From: Pseudomonas soli
GTDB lineage: Bacteria > Pseudomonadota > Gammaproteobacteria > Pseudomonadales > Pseudomonadaceae
Reading direction: 5' to 3'
NCBI RefSeq assembly: GCF_900110655.1
Contig: NZ_FOEQ01000009.1
Coordinates: 1-64,000, forward strand
DNA: 64,000 nucleotides
Shown here: piece by piece, positions 1 through 16,819 of the stretch
Numbering within the stretch: position 1 is the first letter of the stretch
Layout: the number at the start of each line of letters is the position of its first letter
Program-made: the position numbers and the translations under genes
The notes under the pieces: model-generated
Databases searched by the model: none
What the model was told of the DNA's origin: nothing
What the model saw: only the letters and a program-made list of their open reading frames with translations

Positions 1-300
1 ACGCAACCCTGCGCGACACGCTGAAACAGCACCTCAAAGCCAACCTGCCGGACTACATGGTGCCGACGCACTTCCTGGTCTTGGACCAGTGGCCATTGAC
101 CGCCAACGGCAAGCTGGACCGCAAGGCCCTGCCCAAGCCGGACGCCAGCCAACTGCAACAGGGCTACGTGGCCCCGCGCACGGCGCTGGAGCAGCAACTG
201 GCGGCGATCTGGAGCGAGGTGCTCAAGGTCGAGCAAGTGGGCCTGCACGATAACTTCTTCGAACTCGGCGGCCATTCATTGCTGGCCACCCAGGTCACCT
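1..300 (+). repeat. Third partial copy of the Thr-module 3' segment
   Basis: The first bases of the window match 3157 onward, with only scattered differences for at least 300 bases, and also match 14174 onward. The truncated upstream module therefore shares the A-T junction of the two Thr modules. It may itself activate Thr, but its pocket residues are outside the window. Confidence 0.75.
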
Positions 301-3300
301 CGCGCATCCGCCAGCGCCTGGACCTGGAAGTCCCGCTGCGCAGCCTGTTCGAGTCCGCCGACCTGCAAGCCTTCGCCCAGGCCGGCGGCCAAGGCGCGGC
401 CAGCCAGGCGCCGGTGTTCAGCGTCGTGGATCGCAACCAGCCGCTGGCCTTGTCCTACGCCCAGCAACGCCAGTGGTTCCTCTGGCAGCTGGAGCCGGCC
501 AGCGCCGCCTACAACATCCCATCGGCCCTGCGCCTGAAGGGCGAGCTGGATATCGAGGCGCTGCGCAGCAGCTTCGCCGCGCTGATCGCCCGCCACGAAA
601 CCCTGCGTACTACGTTCCATCAGGAAGGTGAACAGGCCTGGCAACGCATCCATGCCGCAGGTGACTTCGACTTGCCGGTCGAGACGGTGGCGAGCGAGGC
701 GCTGCAGGCGCGAATCGCGCAGGAGACCGCGCAGCCGTTCGACCTGGAACACGGCCCGTTGCTGCGCGCCCGCCTGCTGCGCCTGGCCGCCGACGAGCAT
801 GTGCTGGTACTGACCCTGCACCATATCGTCGCCGATGGTTGGTCGATGCCGATCATGGTCGATGAAGTGGTGCGTCTGTATGCCGGGTACCGTCAGGGCG
901 CCGAGGCGCAACTGCCGGCCCTGGCGTTCCAGTACGCCGATTATGCCGCCTGGCAGCGCCAGTGGATGGCGGCGGGCGAGCAGGCGCGCCAGCTCGACTA
1001 CTGGCGCCAGCAACTGGGCGACGAGCAACCGGTGCTGGAGTTGCCTGCCGACCGCCCACGCCCATTGCAGCTGAGTCATGCCGGGGCACGCCTGGATATC
1101 CACCTGGAGCCGGAACTCGCCGAGGCGCTGAAAGCCACCGCACGGCAACAGGGCGTGACCCTGTTCATGCTGTTGCTGGCCTCGTTCCAGGTGCTGCTGC
1201 ACCGCCTCAGTGGTCAATCGCAGGTGCGCGTCGGCGTCCCGGTCGCCAACCGCAACCGGGCCGAGACCGAGGGCCTGATCGGCTTCTTCGTCAACACCCA
1301 GGTGCTCAAGGCTGAGTTCGCGCCGCAAACCACCTTCGCCGGGTTGCTGCAACAGGTCCGGCACACCGCCGTGCAGGCCCAGGCGCACCAGGACCTGCCG
1401 TTCGAGCAACTGGTCGAGGCGCTGCAGCCCGAGCGCAGCCTGAGCCACAGCCCACTGTTCCAGGTGCTGTTCAACCACAAGGCGGAAAACCCCGGCATGG
1501 CCCAGGAACTGGCCGGGCTGCGGATCGAGGGGCTGGGTTGGGAAGACCGCAGCACCCAGTTCGACCTGGTCCTGAACACGGTCGAGCACGACGCGGGGTT
1601 GAGCGCCATCCTGACCTACGCCACTGCATTGTTCGATCCGGCCACTGCCGAGCGTCTGGGTGGGTACTGGCGCAATCTGTTGCAGGGCATCTGCCAGGAC
1701 AGCGCCCAACGCGTGGCGCAGTTGCCGTTGCTCGATGCGCTCGAGTTGGATGAGCGGCAAGCGCATGTACAACGTTACCCAAGCTCCGAGTGCGCTCACG
1801 CGCTGATCGAGCAGCAGGCGGTGCGTACACCGGAAGCGATCGCCGTGACCTTCGCCGGGCAGATATTGAGCTATGACCAGCTCAACCGCCGCGCCAACCG
1901 CCTGGCGCACAAGCTGCGCGCGCAGGGCGTGGGGCCGGATGTGCTGGTGGGCATCGCGGTGGAGCGCGGGTTCGAGATGATCGTCGGCCTGCTGGCGATC
2001 CTCAAGGCCGGGGGCGCCTATGTGCCGCTGGACCCGGAATACCCGCAGGATCGCCTGAGCTACATGATGGAAGACAGCGGCATTCAGTTGCTGCTGACTC
2101 AAGGCCATCTGCTGGCCGGGCTGCCGGTGCCGGCGCACGTGCGCAGCCTGTCTCTCGAAGATGATCTGACCGACTATAGCGACGAAAACCCCGAGCACCT
2201 GACCCAGCCAGACAACCTGGCCTATGTGATCTACACCTCGGGCTCGACCGGCAAGCCAAAAGGCACGCTGCTGCCGCACCACAACCTGCTGCGCCTGTTC
2301 AAGGCGACGGACGCCTGGTTTGGCTTTGATGCGCAGGATGTGTGGACGCTGTTCCACTCGTACGCCTTCGACTTCTCGGTGTGGGAGATCTTCGGTGCGC
2401 TGCTGCATGGCGGTCGTCTGGTGATCGTGCCGCGTGAGGTGACCCGCTCGCCGGAGGACTTCCACCAGTTGCTGGTGGAGCAGGGCGTGACCGTGCTGAA
2501 CCAGACCCCGTCGGCGTTCAAGCCGCTGATGCGCGTGGCCTGTGACAGCACTGCCGATCTGGCGCTGCGCTACGTGATCTTCGGCGGCGAAGCCCTGGAT
2601 GTGGCCGCTTTGCAGCCATGGTTCGAGCGCTTCGGCGAAGAGTGCGACAACCTGATCAACATGTACGGCATCACCGAGACCACGGTGCACGTGACCTACC
2701 GGCCGATCCGTTTTGCCGACACGCAACAGGCGGGCAGCCCGATCGGCGCGGCAATTCCGGACCTGTCGATGTACGTGCTGGACGCAGATTTCAATCCGGT
2801 GGCCAAGGGCTGCACGGGCGAGCTGCATGTCGGCCACGCTGGCCTGGCACGGGGTTACCACAACCGCGCCTCGCTGACTGCCGAACGCTTCGTGCCGGAC
2901 CCGTTCTCCAGCGAAGGCGGACGCCTGTACCGCACCGGCGACCTGGCGCGTTACCGCGAACAGGGCGTGATCGAGTACGTGGGCCGGATCGACCACCAGG
3001 TGAAGATCCGTGGCTTCCGTATCGAACTGGGCGAGATCGAAGCGCGCCTGCAAGAGCATGCGGCGGTGCGTGAAGTGCTGGTGCTGGATATCGACGGGGC
3101 AGGGGGCAAGCAACTGGCGGCCTACCTGATCGCTCAAGATCCAGCTGCCGATCACGCAACCCTGCGCGACACGCTGAAACAGCACCTCAAAGCCAACCTG
3201 CCGGACTACATGGTGCCGACGCACTTCCTGGTCTTGAACCAGTGGCCGCTGACCGCCAACGGCAAGCTGGACCGCAAGGCCCTGCCGAAGCCGGATGCCA

Positions 3301-6300
3301 GCCAGCTGCAACAGGGCTACGTGGCCCCGAGCACGGCGCTGGAGCAGCAACTGGCGGCGATCTGGAGCGAGGTGCTGAAGGTCGAGCAGGTCGGCCTGCA
3401 CGACAACTTCTTCGAACTCGGCGGCCACTCGTTGCTGGCCACCCAGGTCACCTCGCGCATCCGCCAGCGCCTGAATGTGGAAGTGTCGCTGCGTAGCCTG
3501 TTCGAATCCGCCGACCTGCAGGCCTTCGCCCAGGCCGCAGGCGAGGGTGCGGCCAGCCAGGCCCCCGCCATTACCGTGGCGGACCGCAACCAGCCGCTGG
3601 TGCTGTCGTACGCCCAGCAACGCCAGTGGTTCCTCTGGCAACTGGAGCCGGATAGCGCCGCCTACCACATCCCTGCAGCCCTGCAACTGAAGGGGCGACT
3701 GAACCCCGAGGCGTTGCGTCAGGCCTTCGAGACCCTGATCGCTCGCCATGAGAGCCTGCGCACCACCTTCGATCAGCAAGGTGGCGAAGCGCAGCAGTGT
3801 ATCCACGCGCCCACGACGTTCACCCTGGTCATGGAATCGCTGCAGGACACCTCCACCGAGGCGGTCCGCGAGCGCGTGGCTCGGGAGATCCAGCGCCCGT
3901 TCGACCTGACCCAGGGGCCGCTGTTGCGAGTACGCCTGCTGCGCCTGGCCGAGGACGATCACGTGCTGGTGCTGACCCTGCATCATATCGTCGCCGATGG
4001 CTGGTCGATGCCGATCATGGTCGATGAAGTGGTCGACGCCTACCTGGCCTTGAGCCAGGGCCGGCAACCCGAACAGCCGGCCTTGCCGGTGCAGTACGCC
4101 GACTATGCCGTCTGGCAGCGCCAGTGGATGGAGGCCGGCGAGCAGGCCCGCCAGCTGGACTACTGGCTGGCGCAGCTGGGCGGCGAGCACTATGTGCTGC
4201 AACTGCCCACCGATCATCCACGGCCCACTGTGCAAAGCCACGCCGGTCGCAGCCTCGCCATCGAGGTACCGGCGCCGCTGGTCCAGGCTTTGAAGGCGCA
4301 GGCGCGCCAGCAAGGGGTGACGCTGTTCATGCTGCTGCTGGCTTCGTTCCAGAGCTTGCTGCACCGGCAGACCGGGCAGGCCGACATCCGTGTCGGCGTG
4401 CCGATCGCCAACCGCACCCGGGCCGAGACCGAAGGCTTGATCGGCTTCTTCGTCAACACCCAGGTGCTCAAGGCGCAGTTCGAGCTGCACACGACCTTCA
4501 GCGCGTTGCTGCAACAGGTCAAGCACGCCGCCTTGCAGGCCCAGGCGCACCAGGACCTGCCCTTCGAGCAACTGGTCGAAGCGCTGCAGCCGGAGCGCAG
4601 CCTGAGCCACAACCCGCTGTTCCAGGTGATGTTCAACCACCAGGCCCAACGCTCGGACCAGGGGCGCGAACTGCCTGGGCTGAGCATCGAAGGCCTGAGC
4701 TGGGGCAATCCCACGGCGCACCTCGACCTGGCCCTGGATACTTTCGAAAGCGAGGACGGCCTCGGCGCGACCCTGACCTATGTCAGCGACCTGTTCGAGC
4801 ACGCCACCATCGAGCGCATGGCCGCGCACTGGCTCAACCTGTTGCAGGCAGTCAGCACCCAGCCTGCCCAGCGGATCGTCGAGCTGCCGCTGCTCGATGA
4901 GGCACAGCGCCAGGTCATCCTCGGGCAGTGGAGCCGCCACGAGGCGATCTACCCTGACCAGCGCACCGTGCAGCAGCTGATCGCCGACCAGGCCGCGCGT
5001 ACCCCGCACGCCACGGCGCTGATCTGCGAAGGGCAGCAGCTCACCTACCAGGCCCTGGACCTGCGCGCCAACCAGCTGGCCCATCGCCTGCGCGAGGCGG
5101 GCATCGGCCCGGACGTGCGCGTGGGCATCGCCCTGCCGCGCAGCCTGGACATGGTGGTCGGCCTGCTGGGCGTGCTCAAGGCCGGCGGCGCCTATGTGCC
5201 GCTGGATCCCGACTACCCGCACGAGCGCCTGGCCTACATGATGGAGGACAGCGGCATCGCCCTGTTGCTCGGCCACAGCGCCCAACTGCAAGACCTGGCC
5301 ATGGCACCGCAGGTGCGCAGCCTGTGCCTGGACAGCGAGTCGCTCGATGCCTGGCCGAGCCATGCGCTGCCGGCGCTGGGCGACCCCGACAACCTGGCGT
5401 ACATCATGTACACCTCCGGTTCCACCGGGCGCCCCAAGGGCGTCGGCATCAGCGCTGCGGCCCTGAGCCGCCATGCCCATGTCGCCCAGGGTTTCTGCGG
5501 CCTGTCGGCGGCCGACCGGGTGCTGCAGTTCTCCACCTTCAACTTCGACGCCTTCGTCGAGCAGCTCTACCCGGCGCTGATCTGCGGCGCCAGCGTGGTG
5601 CTGCGCGGCCCGACGCTGTGGGACAGCGAGACCTTCTACCGTGAAGTGGTGACCCAGGGCATCACCTTCGCCGACCTGCCAACCGCCTACTGGTACCTGT
5701 TGGCCAAGGACTTCGCGGCCAAAGGCCCGCGCGACTATGGTTCGCTGCGGCGCATCCACATGGGCGGCGAGGCCATGGCCGCCGATGGCGTGCTGGCCTG
5801 GCAACAGGCCGGGCTCGGCCATGTGCGCCTGCTCAATACCTACGGGCCGACCGAGGCCACCGTCAGCGTCATGAGCCACGACTGCAGCGCCTATGTCACC
5901 GGCGAGCAACCCCTGCCGGTGCAGATCCCGATCGGCAAGGCCCTGGGCGGTCGCTCGATCCACCTGGTGGACGCCGATGCCGACCTGGCCCTGCCGGGCG
6001 CCATCGGTGAACTGCTGGTCGGTGGCGAGCTGCTCGCCCGCGGCTATCACAATCGTCCGGGGCTGACCGCCGAACGCTTCATCCCCGACCCGTTCGCGAC
6101 GACGCCGGGCGGGCGCCTGTACCGCACCGGCGACCTGGCGCGCTATCGCGAGCACGGCGTGGTCGAGTACGCCGGGCGTATCGACCATCAGGTGAAGATC
6201 CGCGGCTTCCGTATCGAGCTGGGCGAGATCGAGGCGCGCCTGCGCGAGCACCCGGCGGTGCGCGAAGTGCTGGTGGTCGATATCGATGGCCCGGGCGGCA

Positions 6301-6809
6301 AGCAACTGGCGGCCTACCTGGTGCCCAACGCCATGCCCGAGGCCGAGGACGGCCTGCGCGCCGAGCTGAAGGCGCACCTGGGCGCCAGCCTGCCGGACTA
6401 CATGGTGCCGATGTACCTGGTGCTGCTCGAACGCATGCCGCTGCTGCCCAACGGCAAGCTCGACCGCAAGGCGCTGCCGGCCCCCGATACCCGCCAGTCG
6501 CAGCCGGCCTACGTGGCCCCGGTCAGTGAACTGGAGCAACAGCTGGCGGCGCTCTGGGCCGAGGTGCTGCAGGTCGAGCGTGTGGGCCTGGGCGATGACT
6601 TCTTCGAGCTGGGCGGGCACTCGCTGCTGGCGGCCCAGCTGATTTCCAAGATCAACTCGGGCCTGGGCATCGACATCCCCCTGCGCCTGCTATTCGAGAA
6701 ACCGCAATTGAATGATTTTGCCCAGGCTTGTGCCAGCACCGGCTTGTCGTTGAGCGAGGACGGCTTGTCCGATATCGAAAGAATGATGAATGAAATGGCG
6801 GGCGTCTGA
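1..6809 (+). CDS. Pyoverdine-type non-ribosomal peptide synthetase, 5'-truncated by window edge
   Basis: The reading frame is open from the first bases, so the gene starts upstream of the window. Domains in order: tail of an adenylation domain (to about 140), carrier protein (LGGHSLL, about 160-390), LCL-type condensation domain (SYAQQR.W and HHIVADGWS, about 430-1760), adenylation (1790-3260), carrier (3300-3540), condensation (3590-4910), adenylation (4960-6480) and carrier (6510-6740). There is no thioesterase. By aligning to the GrsA pocket positions I read DFWNIGMVHK for the first complete adenylation domain, the known threonine code. The second reads DAEDHGTVSK, which resembles codes for basic residues; Lys is my best guess but unsure. 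The carrier protein hands over to the synthetase starting 2 bases downstream. The pyoverdine assignment rests on pvdM and pvdN at 45-48 kb and on a free-standing epimerase domain in the next gene, unlike lipopeptide synthetases with dual E/C domains. Confidence 0.93.
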   Translation, partial: ATLRDTLKQHLKANLPDYMVPTHFLVLDQWPLTANGKLDRKALPKPDASQLQQGYVAPRTALEQQLAAIWSEVLKVEQVGLHDNFFELGGHSLLATQVTSRIRQRLDLEVPLRSLFESADLQAFAQAGGQGAASQAPVFSVVDRNQPLALSYAQQRQWFLWQLEPASAAYNIPSALRLKGELDIEALRSSFAALIARHETLRTTFHQEGEQAWQRIHAAGDFDLPVETVASEALQARIAQETAQPFDLEHGPLLRARLLRLAADEHVLVLTLHHIVADGWSMPIMVDEVVRLYAGYRQGAEAQLPALAFQYADYAAWQRQWMAAGEQARQLDYWRQQLGDEQPVLELPADRPRPLQLSHAGARLDIHLEPELAEALKATARQQGVTLFMLLLASFQVLLHRLSGQSQVRVGVPVANRNRAETEGLIGFFVNTQVLKAEFAPQTTFAGLLQQVRHTAVQAQAHQDLPFEQLVEALQPERSLSHSPLFQVLFNHKAENPGMAQELAGLRIEGLGWEDRSTQFDLVLNTVEHDAGLSAILTYATALFDPATAERLGGYWRNLLQGICQDSAQRVAQLPLLDALELDERQAHVQRYPSSECAHALIEQQAVRTPEAIAVTFAGQILSYDQLNRRANRLAHKLRAQGVGPDVLVGIAVERGFEMIVGLLAILKAGGAYVPLDPEYPQDRLSYMMEDSGIQLLLTQGHLLAGLPVPAHVRSLSLEDDLTDYSDENPEHLTQPDNLAYVIYTSGSTGKPKGTLLPHHNLLRLFKATDAWFGFDAQDVWTLFHSYAFDFSVWEIFGALLHGGRLVIVPREVTRSPEDFHQLLVEQGVTVLNQTPSAFKPLMRVACDSTADLALRYVIFGGEALDVAALQPWFERFGEECDNLINMYGITETTVHVTYRPIRFADTQQAGSPIGAAIPDLSMYVLDADFNPVAKGCTGELHVGHAGLARGYHNRASLTAERFVPDPFSSEGGRLYRTGDLARYREQGVIEYVGRIDHQVKIRGFRIELGEIEARLQEHAAVREVLVLDIDGAGGKQLAAYLIAQDPAADHATLRDTLKQHLKANLPDYMVPTHFLVLNQWPLTANGKLDRKALPKPDASQLQQGYVAPSTALEQQLAAIWSEVLKVEQVGLHDNFFELGGHSLLATQVTSRIRQRLNVEVSLRSLFESADLQAFAQAAGEGAASQAPAITVADRNQPLVLSYAQQRQWFLWQLEPDSAAYHIPAALQLKGRLNPEALRQAFETLIARHESLRTTFDQQGGEAQQCIHAPTTFTLVMESLQDTSTEAVRERVAREIQRPFDLTQGPLLRVRLLRLAEDDHVLVLTLHHIVADGWSMPIMVDEVVDAYLALSQGRQPEQPALPVQYADYAVWQRQWMEAGEQARQLDYWLAQLGGEHYVLQLPTDHPRPTVQSHAGRSLAIEVPAPLVQALKAQARQQGVTLFMLLLASFQSLLHRQTGQADIRVGVPIANRTRAETEGLIGFFVNTQVLKAQFELHTTFSALLQQVKHAALQAQAHQDLPFEQLVEALQPERSLSHNPLFQVMFNHQAQRSDQGRELPGLSIEGLSWGNPTAHLDLALDTFESEDGLGATLTYVSDLFEHATIERMAAHWLNLLQAVSTQPAQRIVELPLLDEAQRQVILGQWSRHEAIYPDQRTVQQLIADQAARTPHATALICEGQQLTYQALDLRANQLAHRLREAGIGPDVRVGIALPRSLDMVVGLLGVLKAGGAYVPLDPDYPHERLAYMMEDSGIALLLGHSAQLQDLAMAPQVRSLCLDSESLDAWPSHALPALGDPDNLAYIMYTSGSTGRPKGVGISAAALSRHAHVAQGFCGLSAADRVLQFSTFNFDAFVEQLYPALICGASVVLRGPTLWDSETFYREVVTQGITFADLPTAYWYLLAKDFAAKGPRDYGSLRRIHMGGEAMAADGVLAWQQAGLGHVRLLNTYGPTEATVSVMSHDCSAYVTGEQPLPVQIPIGKALGGRSIHLVDADADLALPGAIGELLVGGELLARGYHNRPGLTAERFIPDPFATTPGGRLYRTGDLARYREHGVVEYAGRIDHQVKIRGFRIELGEIEARLREHPAVREVLVVDIDGPGGKQLAAYLVPNAMPEAEDGLRAELKAHLGASLPDYMVPMYLVLLERMPLLPNGKLDRKALPAPDTRQSQPAYVAPVSELEQQLAALWAEVLQVERVGLGDDFFELGGHSLLAAQLISKINSGLGIDIPLRLLFEKPQLNDFAQACASTGLSLSEDGLSDIERMMNEMAGV
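1781..3435 (+). repeat. Near-identical Thr-module segment, copy in first synthetase
   Basis: This segment, which encodes the Thr adenylation domain and the start of its carrier protein, is almost identical in DNA to 12798-14452. The offset is 11,017 bases and gaps are rare or absent. Similarity stops sharply after the LGGHSLL carrier motif. Silent sites are also conserved, so this is recent duplication or gene conversion and not only protein-level conservation. Confidence 0.85.
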
Positions 6810-6810
6810 G

Positions 6811-15456
<8,646 letters not shown>

Positions 15457-15474
15457 GGGTTGCTGTCGCAGCGA

Positions 15475-15500
15475 GCCGGGGACCGCAATGTGGTCCCGGC
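15475..15500 (+). terminator. Hairpin after the synthetase operon
   Basis: The arms GCCGGGGACC and GGTCCCGGC pair with one bulged base, 19 bases after the stop of the terminal synthetase. There is no clear T-run, so this is a terminator-like stem or a REP-type palindrome. It lies between two convergent genes. Confidence 0.5.
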
Positions 15501-15511
15501 ATTGCTGCCCA

Positions 15512-15829
15512 TCAAACCGTGCGCAAGCGCGCCTTCTCCACCTGTTGCATCTCCACTCCATCGAGCAATGCCTCGACCACTGCCTTGGCCGCATCCAGCC
15601 CATGATCATTGCCCAGCAACAGGTCATGGCAGGTGCCGGTCGCCAGTTCCATTGCCTTGAGGTTGGTGGCGAACGCGCCCTTGAGCAGAGTGGACAGGTG
15701 CACCAATGCATCTTCGAAGTCCACGCCTTCGCGCACGGCGAACAGGGAAGGGTGGCTGCATTCGCAGTTGCCGAAGCTGGAGTGCGCCGTGGTGGCGCGG
15801 GAAGGGGGATCGGGTAAGCCTTTTGTCAT
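15512..15829 (-). CDS. DUF3077 family protein
   Basis: A 105-residue cytoplasmic protein. The part from about residue 30 (LFAVREGVDFEDAL...LSTLL) to about residue 90 matches my memory of DUF3077, a small family of unknown function found mostly in Pseudomonas. The start at 15829 is fixed by an AAGGAG seven bases upstream; an extended reading to 16045 would run through a structured leader and is less likely. It converges on the synthetase operon. No function can be assigned. Confidence 0.75.
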   Translation of the reverse strand: MTKGLPDPPSRATTAHSSFGNCECSHPSLFAVREGVDFEDALVHLSTLLKGAFATNLKAMELATGTCHDLLLGNDHGLDAAKAVVEALLDGVEMQQVEKARLRTV

Positions 15830-16100
15830 TGTGTCGCTCCTTGATTCAATGGAGCCGCCACAGATCGCTACCAAACGAAGTGGTGACGGCTGTACGCAGG
15901 TTGGTAGACCGGGAATCAAGGAAACCGGCGCGCACGAGTGCGCCCTACGCACAGCCGCCATAAAACGAAATAGCGGGCACAGAAAAAGCGCCGACTCTAT
16001 CGCAATGGGGGCGCTTGTGCGCCTTGATTGATCGCGGGCTACCAAACCCGGCTGCTGGACTTACAGCAGCGCGCAAAGGTTACCGGGCTCAGGCAACCGT
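15830..16100 (-). promoter_or_regulatory. Long structured leader upstream of the DUF3077 gene
   Basis: This 330-base gap between the DUF3077 gene and lysE has no convincing gene. It contains GCTACCAAAC twice in the same orientation (15867-15876 and 16038-16047) and an inverted GGTTGGTAG at 15899-15907. Several GC-rich palindromes lie between them, for example GCGCACGAGTGCGC near 15931. Repeats plus stems suggest a structured 5' leader or regulator-binding region; the mechanism is unknown. Confidence 0.4.
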
Positions 16101-16159
16101 TTCAAGGCGCGTTCATATGCGGATACACTCGCCGATTCACCACCACAAGGATGTGCCTG

Positions 16160-16792
16160 ATGCCCGAACCCTCCAACCTGTTGGCCTTCGCCCTGATCAG
16201 CCTGGGCATGGTGCTGACCCCCGGCCCCAACATGATCTACCTGATCTCCCGCTCCATCTGCCAGGGGCGCGGCGCTGGGCTGATCTCCCTGGCCGGAGTG
16301 GCCATGGGCTTTGTCTTCTACATGCTCTGCGCAGCGCTCGGGATCACCGCGTTGGTCATGGCCGTGCCGTTCGCCTACGACGCCCTGCGCATCGGCGGTG
16401 CGCTGTACCTGCTGTACCTGGCCTGGCAGGCGCTGCGCCCGGGCGGGCGCTCGCCGTTCCAGGTGCGCGAGCTGCCGGCGGACAGCCCCAGGCGGTTGTT
16501 CATGATGGGCTTTGTGACCAACCTGCTGAACCCCAAGATCGCGGTCATGTACCTGTCGCTGATGCCGCAGTTCATCGAGCCGGGCCATGGCAGCGTCTTG
16601 CTGCAGTCGCTGGTACTGGGCGGCACGCAGATCGCCATCAGCGTCACGGTCAACGCGTTGATCGCGGTCATGGCGGGGTCGATCGCCGTGTTCCTGGCCG
16701 GTCGGCCGGTGTGGCAGCAGGTGCAGCGCTGGCTGATGGGCACGGTGCTGGCCGCCCTGGCCGTGCGCATGCTAGCTGAAGGGCGCCGTTGA
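16160..16792 (+). CDS. LysE/RhtB family amino-acid exporter
   Basis: A 210-residue inner-membrane protein with about six hydrophobic segments. It begins with the family signature LGMVLTPGPNMIYLISRS and has NLLNPKIAVMYLSLMPQF in the middle, where the family motif NP is found. These exporters expel amino acids or derivatives such as homoserine lactones, driven by proton exchange. The start at 16160 follows AAGGA at eight bases, and the length is normal; upstream in-frame starts would add a non-family N-terminus. Its substrate cannot be read from the sequence. Confidence 0.88.
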   Translation: MPEPSNLLAFALISLGMVLTPGPNMIYLISRSICQGRGAGLISLAGVAMGFVFYMLCAALGITALVMAVPFAYDALRIGGALYLLYLAWQALRPGGRSPFQVRELPADSPRRLFMMGFVTNLLNPKIAVMYLSLMPQFIEPGHGSVLLQSLVLGGTQIAISVTVNALIAVMAGSIAVFLAGRPVWQQVQRWLMGTVLAALAVRMLAEGRR

Positions 16793-16819
16793 TCGCCAAC
16801 AGCGATCAGATGGAACGTT

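Noticed and set aside
276..6620. A 2,114-codon open frame on the minus strand opposite the synthetase
   Set aside because: It mirrors the GC-rich codon pattern of the true plus-strand gene; the translation is Gln/Arg/Leu-rich with no domain, while the plus strand shows a full set of synthetase motifs.
15830..16045. N-terminal extension of the DUF3077 protein
   Set aside because: The ribosome-binding site at 15829 explains a normal-length family member; the extension runs through palindromes and repeats.
16015..16779. Alternative plus-strand frame overlapping the lysE gene
   Set aside because: Arg/Ala/Pro-rich shadow without membrane segments; the other frame gives a complete LysE protein.
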